A DNA stretch of 25,356 nt from SVQP01 sp045594445 (GCA_045594445.1 JAZNYL010000051.1:1-25356); one strand, 5' to 3'; positions 14,258 to 22,241 are shown, counted from the first letter of the stretch. A program made the numbers and translations. Notes: generated by a model not told the origin, from the sequence alone.

Positions 14258-16381
14258 TCAAAGATTCCAATCTGCAATCTGTGCACAGGATATCACCTTT
14301 TCTGCCAGCATTCCCTTATTGTAATAATAATGATTCGCCGCCTCGTAGCCGATGCGGGGATTTTTTTGCATCAGGACGTACAAGTCAAGCGCGTTTTGCT
14401 GCTCCTCGGCTGCGATCTTGCGCATGGTTTCGGTATCTCCCTGCTCCCGCGCTATGATAAAGCGCACTTGGGCATAGCATGAGGCAAAGATGGCGTCAGC
14501 CGCCTCGGCCATTTGCAAATATTCGCAATCGGGCATGCCTTCAAGCAAGGCAACTCCCGCGCTCCAGCCCTCGCTGAGCATGCGCCATTGCTCGGCATAC
14601 ACCTCGCGCGGATAGATCGCACGCCAGGAGTCCAGCGCGTCGTAGGAGTAGCAGGTCATGGTCACGGGAAAGCTGCTCGGGCTTGCATAAAGCAGATTGG
14701 AGGGGCCTGCGTTCTGCGGGCCGTAGTAAAGGCTGCGCACATCAAACGGAAAGGCAGAAAAAGCCTCGGAGAAGGCCCGGGAGGCCTTCCTCACGGTATT
14801 TGCCCACTCGCCAAACTCATGCGTCAGAAGCGAAAAATACGCTTGCTCGGAGGGATCTTTCAGACACTCGGATGCGATTTTGAGGCTGATCGAGGGATAT
14901 CCCCCAAGCGTCCAGGAAAGCATCAGATGCTCCACGCCTGCCAAGCGGAGCCCCATCATGTGCTCGCGGATCAAGTCAAACACGGGCAAGTACGGTAAGG
15001 TGCTGCACTCCCAGCTGGAATTGACCTGCACCTTAGCCGATACTTGGTGGCCGCGCGCTTTTGCATACTCCCACACGCTCTTTGCAAGCGGTGCGGGACC
15101 GGGGATTGAAATGCTGTAATCGCGCACGCATCCATGCACGCCGCCGCGCTCAAATTCCAGCATGGCCTCGCTGTTGCTTTGTATGATGATCTCGGGCGGC
15201 AGCATATCAATGCACGCGCGCATCTGCTGCTCGGTCATGTAATCATCCCACGCCCATGTCCATGCGATGGTACGCATTTTTGGATCAACCGCGCTCGATT
15301 CCTCACAAATGGCGCAAAGCACCTCGGCAACCAAGGTCTCAATCGGCACGTCGCGGCACACGGGACATTCCTCGCCGCTCATGCGCGACTTGCAATGCGT
15401 CAGATTTTCCGAGCAGGTGATGGCGAAAAATCCGCCGAGCCCGGGCACGCTCTCGCACAGCGTGCGCACGGCAGAGCGCAGGTATGCCATGACCGCGGGA
15501 TTCTGCGTGCAAAGCGCGCTGTACTCCGCGTCTCTCTTACCAAGCAACTCGGGATGCGCCTCAAAGAACGCGTTGGGCATGCATCTTGGCTCATTGAGGT
15601 ACAGATAGACCTTGATATCGTAGGCCGCCGCACGCGCGATCAGCTCGCGCAAGCGCGCTTGACGCATCTGCCAACCTTCGGAATACGACTCGTCAAACGG
15701 GAAAGGCACAAGCTGATACAGCAGAGCAGGCAGCCACACGGCGTTGACACCCAGCTCGCGGTACATAGACAGCATTTCATCGGGGTAAGAGAGCGAAATA
15801 TCCGCATCAAGTGCCGTTGCGTAAAGCCCACAATAGGAATAGATCAGGCGCAGTCTGTCCGTGCTCTGCACATCGCTTCCCTGCTTGCCCCCTTCAAAAA
15901 ACGCAAACGGAGGCTTGCCATCAAAAATGCCCGAAAAGTGCTGCTTGACAATCGCCTTGATGCGAGAAAGCTGCACCTTTTGCTCCTTGTTAAGCACGGG
16001 CAGCTCGATCTTCTCGCAATAAGGCTTGTAGCCGCCCAGCTTTTCACCGAAAAAGTCGTCCTCCTTGAGCGCACTTGCCAGTCTTTCCTCGCTCCAATCA
16101 AGCAAAAGCAGTAAGTTTTCATAAGGCAGGAGATGCCAAGCATTTCGGATGGTGGTGATATAGCCGCGCGTCTGCCATGCGGGGTTGACCTTTTGTGCGG
16201 GCAGCCCCATCTCGTCAGCCGCTTGCAAAACGGCAGAGATCGGCAGCTCCAGCGCAAGCGCGATGCGCTCTGCGGGCACGGTCTCCCACAAACGGAACAC
16301 AGCCGCATGAAAGCGGCTTGGGAAATGCGGGAACTCCATGTGCGCCTCGGGGCGCACGGGCGGCAATTTCGGATAAGACAT
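14258..16381 (-). CDS. Large TIM-barrel-like protein, DUF4838/GH20-like, function unknown
   Basis: This 707-residue protein has no signal peptide. Residues 1 to about 110 are helical and include a helix-turn-helix-like stretch (PAERIALALELPISAVLQAA). From about 165 the pattern is of a beta/alpha barrel: YPDEMLSMYRELGVNAVWLP, then AYDIKVYLYLNEPRCMP, then GGFFAITCSENLTHC near residue 320, followed by CPVC. An acidic segment followed by paired cysteines is also seen in DUF4838-like and GH20-like glycosidases, where the cysteines are structural. No catalytic pair was assigned with confidence. The start at 16381 has GGAGG at good spacing; 15 extra codons upstream run into the promoter. It is monocistronic, divergent from the DUF5058 operon. 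It may be a cytosolic glycosidase. Confidence 0.6.
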   Translation of the reverse strand: MSYPKLPPVRPEAHMEFPHFPSRFHAAVFRLWETVPAERIALALELPISAVLQAADEMGLPAQKVNPAWQTRGYITTIRNAWHLLPYENLLLLLDWSEERLASALKEDDFFGEKLGGYKPYCEKIELPVLNKEQKVQLSRIKAIVKQHFSGIFDGKPPFAFFEGGKQGSDVQSTDRLRLIYSYCGLYATALDADISLSYPDEMLSMYRELGVNAVWLPALLYQLVPFPFDESYSEGWQMRQARLRELIARAAAYDIKVYLYLNEPRCMPNAFFEAHPELLGKRDAEYSALCTQNPAVMAYLRSAVRTLCESVPGLGGFFAITCSENLTHCKSRMSGEECPVCRDVPIETLVAEVLCAICEESSAVDPKMRTIAWTWAWDDYMTEQQMRACIDMLPPEIIIQSNSEAMLEFERGGVHGCVRDYSISIPGPAPLAKSVWEYAKARGHQVSAKVQVNSSWECSTLPYLPVFDLIREHMMGLRLAGVEHLMLSWTLGGYPSISLKIASECLKDPSEQAYFSLLTHEFGEWANTVRKASRAFSEAFSAFPFDVRSLYYGPQNAGPSNLLYASPSSFPVTMTCYSYDALDSWRAIYPREVYAEQWRMLSEGWSAGVALLEGMPDCEYLQMAEAADAIFASCYAQVRFIIAREQGDTETMRKIAAEEQQNALDLYVLMQKNPRIGYEAANHYYYNKGMLAEKVISCAQIADWNL

Positions 16382-16408
16382 AAGCACCTCCGTCAACATT
16401 ATGCCACC

Positions 16409-16437
16409 ATTATAGCATAAGCCCATACTCTTTGCAA
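16409..16437 (-). promoter_or_regulatory. Sigma-A promoter for the TIM-barrel-like gene
   Basis: TTGCAA (16432-16437), a 17-nt spacer and TATAAT (16409-16414) on the - strand. Confidence 0.75.
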
Positions 16438-16478
16438 GATAATCGAATGCAGAAATTGCTTTATCTTGCTAAAATGAC

Positions 16479-16507
16479 TTGCAAAATCATTTTCCCTATG
16501 CTACAAT
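16479..16507 (+). promoter_or_regulatory. Sigma-A promoter for the DUF5058-M20 operon
   Basis: TTGCAA (16479-16484), a 17-nt spacer and TACAAT (16502-16507) lie 28 nt before the start codon. It is back to back with the promoter at 16409-16437, with 41 nt between the -35 boxes. Confidence 0.72.
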
Positions 16508-16534
16508 AAGATATCACCCATACGGAGGTATTTT

Positions 16535-17269
16535 ATGGAATTCAGCGTCAATCATCCCATAATCTTTATCATGGTGGGTGCCATTATCGCGCTGGTATTG
16601 GCACAATCCGTCTTTTTCTTAGTGCGCGCGGTCAAAAGAGCCAAGGAGCTCGGCATCGCAAAAGGCACCGTGACCAAGACCATCACCTCGGCAGCGCTTT
16701 TCACCATCGCACCCGCAGTTGCGATCTTAGTCGGCGTGGTCGCGCTTTCCAAGAGCCTTGGTCTTGCGCTCCCCTGGCTGCGACTTTCGGTCATCGGTTC
16801 CATCACCTATGAGACCGTTGCTGCAGGCAACGCCATCGAGGCTGCAGGACAGACCATGAGCGAGCTTGTCACCGATCCTTCTATCTTTATCACCATTGCC
16901 TGGGTCATGACCGTGGGCATCGGTGCGGGTCTTGTATTCGTTCCCTTTGTCACCAAAAAGCTGCAGAGCGGCATGTCCAAGATCGGCATGAAGGACAAAA
17001 AATGGGGCGAGATCTTCAATAACGCCATGTTCCTTGGTATGATCTCGGCATTCCTGGGCTACGTATTCTGCGATGTGGGGCTGATCATCAAGGGCGACAC
17101 CTCGGGACTGATCCCCGTGTGCGTCATGGCGGTTTCGGCCATGGTCATGGCAGTGCTTGGCTTGATTGCCACCAAGTCCAAGATCCGTTGGCTGACCGAT
17201 TACGCGCTGCCTGTCAGCCTGGTTGCAGGCATGGCCAGCGCCATTCCCTTTACTGCATTACTTGGATGA
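16535..17269 (+). CDS. DUF5058-type polytopic membrane protein
   Basis: This 244-residue protein has about six membrane helices: near residues 7-33, 48-72, 111-135, 160-186, 190-212 and 220-243. A conserved-looking polar loop (WLRLSVIGSITYE) lies after helix 2 and a short basic loop (KKLQSGMSKIGMKDKKWGE) between helices 3 and 4. I recognise it by pattern as the DUF5058 family, whose function is not established. It is the first gene of a three-gene operon; the next gene starts 8 nt after its stop and the third encodes a membrane-anchored peptidase. A transport role paired with that enzyme is inference. The start at 16535 follows GGAGGT at 16524-16529. Confidence 0.75.
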   Translation: MEFSVNHPIIFIMVGAIIALVLAQSVFFLVRAVKRAKELGIAKGTVTKTITSAALFTIAPAVAILVGVVALSKSLGLALPWLRLSVIGSITYETVAAGNAIEAAGQTMSELVTDPSIFITIAWVMTVGIGAGLVFVPFVTKKLQSGMSKIGMKDKKWGEIFNNAMFLGMISAFLGYVFCDVGLIIKGDTSGLIPVCVMAVSAMVMAVLGLIATKSKIRWLTDYALPVSLVAGMASAIPFTALLG

Positions 17270-17277
17270 GGTGAATT

Positions 17278-17943
17278 ATGAAGAAAACAATGTCTTATAT
17301 GGATAGCGTCCACCATTACGGACGCATTTGGGGCATTATTGTGGGCATCGTCCTGCTGCTTTTCCCCATAGCACTTTCCCTGATCTTTGGTGTGTTCCCC
17401 AACTGGAGCGTGCTGCTCAAGGGCGTCATCGCCACCGCTCCCATGTACTGGGCGGTCGGTATCGTTGAGATCTTTACCTACGTGCCCATGCTTGGTGCAG
17501 GCGGCACCTACCTCTCCTTTATCACGGGTAACATTTCCAACTTAAAGCTGCCCTGCGCCATCGACGCTATGGAGCGCGCAGGCGTCAAGGCAAGCGACGA
17601 GGAGGGCGAGGTCATTTCCACCATCGCCATTGCTGCCTCCAGTATCGTCACCACGCTGATCATTATTCTTGGCGTTGTTTGCATCGTACCGCTGACTCCC
17701 GTGCTGGAAGCGCCCGTGCTCGCGCCCGCGTTTGATATGATCCTGCCTGCGCTGTTCGGCGGTCTGGCAGTCGTATTCATTTCCAAGAACCTCAAGCTCT
17801 CTATCGCACCCGTTATTCTCATGCTGGTACTGTTCATCTTCATCCCCGCGCTCAATGCAGGCACGGTGGGCATTATGGTACCCGTGGGCGTGATCGTGAC
17901 TGTGATCTACGCAAGAATCCTTTACAAGAAAGGAGCGCTTTGA
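17278..17943 (+). CDS. Polytopic membrane protein, partner of the DUF5058 protein
   Basis: This 221-residue protein has about five to six hydrophobic helices. Between the second and third is a distinctive conserved-looking segment, EIFTYVPMLGAGGTYLSFIT followed by GNISNLKLPC, whose glycine-rich turn and polar residues could form part of a substrate path. An acidic cytosolic-type loop follows (KASDEEGEVISTIAIAAS). I do not recognise a named family with confidence. Ribosome site GAGGTG overlaps the end of the preceding gene, and the following gene starts 3 nt after its stop with its ribosome site inside this gene, so all three should be made together. A two-subunit transporter or channel is the most natural reading. 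Confidence 0.72.
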   Translation: MKKTMSYMDSVHHYGRIWGIIVGIVLLLFPIALSLIFGVFPNWSVLLKGVIATAPMYWAVGIVEIFTYVPMLGAGGTYLSFITGNISNLKLPCAIDAMERAGVKASDEEGEVISTIAIAASSIVTTLIIILGVVCIVPLTPVLEAPVLAPAFDMILPALFGGLAVVFISKNLKLSIAPVILMLVLFIFIPALNAGTVGIMVPVGVIVTVIYARILYKKGAL

Positions 17944-17946
17944 TCT

Positions 17947-19380
17947 ATGTGGGCCATTCCGATCGTTGCAATCATCGTGATTTTTCTTGCAGTCATTCTG
18001 ATCCGCGCGCTGGCGTTCAAACCCAAGGCACAGCCGCCCGTGGACCAAACACCCGTGGAATTTGACCACGAGCGCGCTACCGAGTCGCTTCGCACGCTTG
18101 TGCGTTGCAAGACGGTCTCCTACCGCGACCCCTCGCTTGAGAACGACGCGGAGTTTGAAAAGCTGATCGACTCTCTTCCCTCTCTTTATCCAAACGTTTT
18201 TGCCACCTGCACCATGCAGCGCATGCCCGATCGCGGCCTGCTGTTCCATTGGAAGGGCAAGACAGACGGCAATCCCGCCGTGCTGATGGCGCACTACGAC
18301 GTTGTGCCGGTCAACGAGGACGCCTGGGACGTGCCTGCATTCGAGGCCATTCTCAAGGACGGATGCGTTTGGGGACGCGGAACGCTTGACACCAAGGTCA
18401 CCTTCAACGGCATTCTGTTTGCGGCCGATACGCTGATCTCCCAAGGCTTCACCCCCGAATGCGACGTATATTTCGCGTTTTCGGGCGGCGAGGAGGTCAA
18501 CGGCAAGGGTGCTGTGCACATTGTCGATTACTTTGAGCAGAACAAGATCGAGCCCGCATTCGTGCTGGACGAGGGCGGTGCCGTGGTTGAGAACGTATTC
18601 CCCGGTGTCAAGGCCCCCTGCGGTATGATCGGCATTGCCGAAAAAGGCATGATGGATATCAAGTATACCGTCAAATCTGGCGGCGGACATGCCTCCGCGC
18701 CCAAGCCGGGCGCGCCCGTTGATCGCCTCTCAAAGGCCTGCGTGCGCATGGTAAGTCACCCCTTCAAGGCAAAGCTGACACCCCCCGCGGCCAAGATGTT
18801 TGACACGCTGGGCCGTCATTCCTCCTTGGTTTACAAGGTCATTTTCGCCAATATCCGTCTGTTTTTGCCCGTGCTGGACATGATCTGCAAAAAGGGCGGC
18901 GGCGAGCTCAATGCGCTCATGCGCACCACGGTCGCCTTTACCCAGATGCAGGGCTCTTCGGCCTCCAACGTCATCCCGCCCGAGGCGTCGCTGGTATCCA
19001 ACATCCGCCTCAATCCCGCGGATGACATGGACTCGGCACTTGCCTATATCAAAAAGACGGTCAAGGACGAAAACGTCGAGGTCACCTGCCTGCACGGCAT
19101 GAACCCCAGCCGCATCTCGCGCACCGATTGCGCGGGCTGGGATAAGGTGGCAAGCGCGGTGGCGTCCACCTGGAAGGGCTGCATCGTCTCGCCCTATCTC
19201 ATGGTGCAATGCTCGGACTGCCGCCATTGGGGCCGCATTTCCGATCGCGTCTACCGCTTCTCCGCCATGGATCTGACAAGCGCAGAGCGCGCTACCATTC
19301 ACGGTAACAACGAAAAGATCAGACTGGAAACCCTTGCCCATTCGGTCGAGTTTTTCATGAGATTGATCAAGAAGTGCTGA
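17947..19380 (+). CDS. Membrane-anchored M20-family metallopeptidase (CPS1/PM20D1-like)
   Basis: This 477-residue protein has one N-terminal membrane helix (residues 3-22), then the M20 catalytic domain. Metal and catalytic residues are visible: His116 and Asp118 in MAHYDVV, bridging Asp148 in GRGTLDTK, Glu182 (base) and Glu183 in SGGEEV, Asp208 in LDEGG, and His452 in IHGNNEK. The lid or dimerisation domain carries GGGHASAP around His248. The length and these motifs resemble Gly-X carboxypeptidase/PM20D1, which act on dipeptides or N-acyl amino acids. Which side of the membrane the domain faces is unclear; residues after the helix are basic (FKPK), which would favour a cytosolic domain. It is the last gene of the operon. 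Confidence 0.88.
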   Translation: MWAIPIVAIIVIFLAVILIRALAFKPKAQPPVDQTPVEFDHERATESLRTLVRCKTVSYRDPSLENDAEFEKLIDSLPSLYPNVFATCTMQRMPDRGLLFHWKGKTDGNPAVLMAHYDVVPVNEDAWDVPAFEAILKDGCVWGRGTLDTKVTFNGILFAADTLISQGFTPECDVYFAFSGGEEVNGKGAVHIVDYFEQNKIEPAFVLDEGGAVVENVFPGVKAPCGMIGIAEKGMMDIKYTVKSGGGHASAPKPGAPVDRLSKACVRMVSHPFKAKLTPPAAKMFDTLGRHSSLVYKVIFANIRLFLPVLDMICKKGGGELNALMRTTVAFTQMQGSSASNVIPPEASLVSNIRLNPADDMDSALAYIKKTVKDENVEVTCLHGMNPSRISRTDCAGWDKVASAVASTWKGCIVSPYLMVQCSDCRHWGRISDRVYRFSAMDLTSAERATIHGNNEKIRLETLAHSVEFFMRLIKKC

Positions 19381-19385
19381 TATAA

Positions 19386-19413
19386 AAAAGTGAGCCCCAT
19401 GGGGCTCACTTTT
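19386..19413. terminator. Bidirectional terminator between M20 and TetR genes
   Basis: The stem AAAAGTGAGCCCC / GGGGCTCACTTTT has a 2-nt loop. T runs are present on both strands. It lies between convergent genes. Confidence 0.9.
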
Positions 19414-19419
19414 AATTTT

Positions 19420-19971
19420 TCACACCACTGCCAAAAAGTACTGCGCAACGGTCTGTGGTGATTGCTTCATGCCGTGGCTGACCCACCAGCGGATGGTTTC
19501 CACAAACGTGGCGGTCACATGGTTGACCCAAAAGTCGTCGGGCAGCTGCGCTGGCTTACAAAGCCCAAGCTGTGCCTGCTCCCTTTGGATCAACGCGCGC
19601 AAGCCATCCTTGAAATAGCGCAAAAACAGCTCGTTATTGGGGCAGGACAGCAGCTGCAGGATATGATTGTCATTCTTTTGCAAATGCTGCAAGAGGTGCA
19701 AAAACACCGAATCGGGGGCTTGGCAATCAAAAATGTGCGAGTGCGCGCGCTCGTCGCCCAAGGCAGACTCAAACACGTGATCAAAAAGCTCTGCACAAAG
19801 CGCGCGCAGCAGCTCGTCCTTGGTCTCAAAATGCGCGTAAAAGGTGGCTCTGCCCACGTCTGCCCCGTCAATAATCTCACCAACCGTGATATGATCAAAG
19901 CTTTTCTTAGCAAGCAGCGCAATAAACGCGCCGAAAATCGCCTCTCTGGTTTTTCTCTGCCTTCTGTCCAT
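19420..19971 (-). CDS. TetR-family regulator of the divergent metal exporter
   Basis: This 183-residue protein carries an N-terminal TetR DNA-binding domain (residues 1 to about 55): RRQRKTREAIFGAFIALLAK, then ITVGEIIDGADVGRATFYAHF, the recognition helix and its usual YxHF end. The C-terminal helical domain resembles the TetR_C_8 type. Several His and Cys residues are present, but no clear metal site was assigned. The start at 19971 was chosen because GGAG lies at correct spacing and the HTH starts directly after. A CDF metal exporter is divergent, as in pneumococcus, where the TetR-family SczA controls czcD in response to zinc. Near-palindromic sites at 19998-20013 and 20075-20090 are probable operators. 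Confidence 0.85.
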   Translation of the reverse strand: MDRRQRKTREAIFGAFIALLAKKSFDHITVGEIIDGADVGRATFYAHFETKDELLRALCAELFDHVFESALGDERAHSHIFDCQAPDSVFLHLLQHLQKNDNHILQLLSCPNNELFLRYFKDGLRALIQREQAQLGLCKPAQLPDDFWVNHVTATFVETIRWWVSHGMKQSPQTVAQYFLAVV

Positions 19972-19997
19972 ATAAACTCCATACATTTTTGTTGTTT

Positions 19998-20013
19998 TGT
20001 TCGGTATCGAACA
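19998..20013. promoter_or_regulatory. Probable TetR operator 1
   Basis: TGTTCG-GTAT-CGAACA is a perfect 6-bp inverted repeat with a 4-nt centre. It lies in the leader of the regulator gene, 27 nt upstream of its start codon. Confidence 0.7.
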
Positions 20014-20031
20014 TCCGTGGGCATTCATATG

Positions 20032-20060
20032 TTGCATTCCCTGCCCGATTTCCATATAAT
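20032..20060 (+). promoter_or_regulatory. Sigma-A promoter for the CDF exporter
   Basis: TTGCAT (20032-20037), a 17-nt spacer and TATAAT (20055-20060). The predicted start near 20067 falls in the operator half site at 20062-20070. Confidence 0.75.
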
Positions 20061-20061
20061 A

Positions 20062-20090
20062 GTATCGAACGGTGTGTTCGGTATTGAATA
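20062..20090. promoter_or_regulatory. Probable TetR operator 2 with extra half site
   Basis: TGTTCG-GTAT-TGAATA at 20075-20090 matches operator 1 except for two bases in the right half. GTATCGAAC at 20062-20070 repeats the operator right half. The block lies between the -10 boxes of the two facing promoters, so a bound regulator could block both. Confidence 0.68.
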
Positions 20091-20091
20091 T

Positions 20092-20120
20092 ATTATATGC
20101 TAAATGACAAAATTTGTCAA
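20092..20120 (-). promoter_or_regulatory. Consensus sigma-A promoter for the TetR gene
   Basis: A perfect TTGACA (20115-20120), a 17-nt spacer and a perfect TATAAT (20092-20097) lie on the - strand. Transcription would start near 20085 and run leftwards through both operators, giving a leader of about 115 nt. Confidence 0.8.
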
Positions 20121-20130
20121 CGGAGGACAT

Positions 20131-21024
20131 ATGAAAAGCGACAGAAAAATTCTCTTGGCCTTTGCGCTCAATTTAGGGTTTTCCATTTTCGAATTCTTTG
20201 GCGGCATGCTCAGCGGCAGCGTGGCCATTTCATCCGACGCGGTGCACGACCTCGGCGACGCGCTCAGCATCGGCCTTGCCTATTTTTTAGAGCGAAAAAG
20301 CAAGAAAAAGCCGGATGAGACCTATACCTACGGGTACGTCGGCTACTCGGTTTTGGGTGGACTTATCACCTCGTGCGTGCTGTTGGTCGGCTCGGTTGTG
20401 GTCATCGCAAGCTCGGTGCACAAGCTGTTTTATCCCACTGAGATCCATTACGACGGCATGATCCTGTTCGCCATCATCGGCGTTCTGATCAATTTGCTTG
20501 CGGCACTTCTGACGCACCACGGAGAGTCGCTCAACCAAAAGGCGGTCAATCTGCATATGCTGGAGGACGTGCTTGGCTGGATCGTGGTGCTGATCGGTGC
20601 TGTGGTCATGCGCTTTACCAATTTTTATTGGCTGGATCCCCTGCTCTCGATCGGCGTGGCGGTCTTTATTCTGATCCAGGCTTGTAAGGGCTTGCAGCAA
20701 ATCCTTGCCCTGCTTTTGCACAAGGTGCCGAGCGGCGTTTCGGTGGAAGAAATTGTCGAACACGTGCAGCATGTACCGGGGGTACTTGGCGTGCATCACG
20801 TACACGTGCATTCTTTGGACGGCGTGACCTGTACGGCATCCATGCACGTTGTCACCGATGGGGATCCCGCCACGATCAAACACCTGATTCGTCAAGAGCT
20901 TTGCGAGCACGGGATCGCACACGCCACGCTGGAGCTGGAGAGATCGGACGAGGTCTGCTGCAGACAGGAATGCGGAATTCATGAGAGCGTCAAGCAGGTG
21001 CATACGCATCATCACCATCACTAA
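20131..21024 (+). CDS. Cation diffusion facilitator, CzcD/ZitB-like metal exporter
   Basis: This 297-residue protein has six membrane helices and the two HxxxD metal-site motifs of zinc-type CDF proteins: HDLGD (His39, Asp43) in helix 2 and HMLED (His142, Asp146) in helix 5. The cytoplasmic C-terminal domain from about 205 has the ferredoxin-like CDF pattern (GVLGVHHVHVHSLDG). The extreme C-terminus is rich in Cys and His (CCRQECGIHE, then HTHHHHH), a probable metal-binding tail. It should export Zn2+ or a similar ion by proton antiport. The start at 20131 has GGAGGACAT directly upstream. Control by the divergent TetR protein is likely. No hairpin terminator other than the repeat element at 21041 follows. 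Confidence 0.9.
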   Translation: MKSDRKILLAFALNLGFSIFEFFGGMLSGSVAISSDAVHDLGDALSIGLAYFLERKSKKKPDETYTYGYVGYSVLGGLITSCVLLVGSVVVIASSVHKLFYPTEIHYDGMILFAIIGVLINLLAALLTHHGESLNQKAVNLHMLEDVLGWIVVLIGAVVMRFTNFYWLDPLLSIGVAVFILIQACKGLQQILALLLHKVPSGVSVEEIVEHVQHVPGVLGVHHVHVHSLDGVTCTASMHVVTDGDPATIKHLIRQELCEHGIAHATLELERSDEVCCRQECGIHESVKQVHTHHHHH

Positions 21025-21040
21025 ACATTGTAAATAAAGG

Positions 21041-21140
21041 GCGGGCGATCACTGATCGCCCCTACGCTATTGTCCGTTGTGATTTTGAAAAAGCCAAATC
21101 ATAACACAAACAGTTGTAGGGGCGATCAGCGATCGCCCGC
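21041..21140. repeat. Nested inverted-repeat element C
   Basis: Arms of 25 nt lie at 21041-21065 and 21116-21140, complementary except for one position. Each arm is itself palindromic (GGGCGATCA and TGATCGCCC) and carries the GTAGGGG/CCCGC ends seen in elements A and B. It fills the space between two convergent genes, ending 4 nt from the DmpA-type stop codon. Confidence 0.82.
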
Positions 21141-21144
21141 TTCA

Positions 21145-22212
21145 TCAGCATTCGCTTATTGATTGATCAATAGAATCGCCCTTTTGCATCTCTTCCCATA
21201 CCTCGCGCAAGCCGCGCACGCAGGCGCCGTCCTTGCCCGTGGTGGTCTTTGCATGCCACAGCGCGCTGACAATGGCCTCCTCCACGGCCTCAGCTGTCAT
21301 GTCAAAGATGGGATCAATAAAGTTATCATGCAGCGAGTCAAAATGCTGCACGGCCTTCTCGGTCGCGTGCGGCACGCGGTTTGCGGTAGTAAACGCAATG
21401 GCCACGTCACCGCTGCCGTTGCCCATATAAGAGCCTGTGCGCGAAAGGCCGACGCCCGCGCGCTTGGCCACGCGACGCAGCTGACGCTCCGAGAGCGGCG
21501 CGTCGGTGGCGACGATCATGATGATCGAACCCTTGTCCGCAGCGGTGTCGCGTTCGGCAATTTCACGGCCAATCTGTCTGCCGTCGATCATCAGCCTTCC
21601 CCTGCTGCCAAAATTGGCAAGCACAAGCGCGCCCACCGTATAATTTTGCCCGCCAATGCTCGCAATTCTCGAAGCCGAGCCGATGCCGCCCTTAAAGCCA
21701 AGGCAGCACATGCCCGTACCCGCGCCGACTGCGCCTTCCTCGAAGGTGTCCGCGCATGTATCAATGGCTTCTCTGACGTGCGCCTCGGTCACGTGCAGGC
21801 CGCGGATGTCGTTCAAGGATCCGTCGTTGCACTCAGCCACGAGCGCATTGACCGTGCCCGCGCAGCCGCCGATATCGGGGTTTTGCTCCATCATATATCT
21901 GACCGTAGCCGTCATAGCCGTGCCAACGCTGAGCGTATTGGTCAGAATGATGGGCGTCTCAATCGTGCCAAGCTCGTCCACCTGCACAAGTCCCGCCGTT
22001 TTGCCGTAGCCATTGAACACGAACGACGCAGCCATGACCTTGTCCGCAAACAAATTTCCGCCGTGGGGCTTGATGCAGGTCACACCCGTGCGGATATTGT
22101 CGCCCTTGTGCAGAGTTACGTGCCCAACCAGCACCCCCGGCACGTCGGTGATCAGATTTTTCTCGCCGCGCACTCCGCAGCCTATCGTAAAGGGTGAATA
22201 CTCAAGTCCCAT
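21145..22212 (-). CDS. P1-family peptidase (DmpA-like L-aminopeptidase/D-esterase)
   Basis: This 355-residue protein has the normal length for DmpA-type enzymes, Ntn-like hydrolases that cut themselves before a serine. The cleavage site is read as Gly228-Ser229 in DKGSIIMIVATDAPLS, which leaves Ser229 as N-terminal nucleophile of the small subunit. Other family landmarks are ITDVPGVLVGHVTL near the N-terminus, GTVNALVAECNDG, VGALVLANFGSRG and GSGDVAIAFTTANR. Family members release N-terminal residues from peptides, amides or esters, sometimes beta- or D-amino acids. The start at 22212 follows GAGGAGGG. It is monocistronic, with a promoter at 22242-22270. Confidence 0.9.
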   Translation of the reverse strand: MGLEYSPFTIGCGVRGEKNLITDVPGVLVGHVTLHKGDNIRTGVTCIKPHGGNLFADKVMAASFVFNGYGKTAGLVQVDELGTIETPIILTNTLSVGTAMTATVRYMMEQNPDIGGCAGTVNALVAECNDGSLNDIRGLHVTEAHVREAIDTCADTFEEGAVGAGTGMCCLGFKGGIGSASRIASIGGQNYTVGALVLANFGSRGRLMIDGRQIGREIAERDTAADKGSIIMIVATDAPLSERQLRRVAKRAGVGLSRTGSYMGNGSGDVAIAFTTANRVPHATEKAVQHFDSLHDNFIDPIFDMTAEAVEEAIVSALWHAKTTTGKDGACVRGLREVWEEMQKGDSIDQSISEC

Positions 22213-22241
22213 ATTGCCCTCCTCAGGAGTTCTATGCTTTT

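Noticed and set aside
21001..21021. His-rich end of the CDF protein as a cloning tag
   Set aside because: The histidine run is part of a longer natural His/Cys-rich tail and no vector sequence is nearby; such tails are common in zinc exporters.
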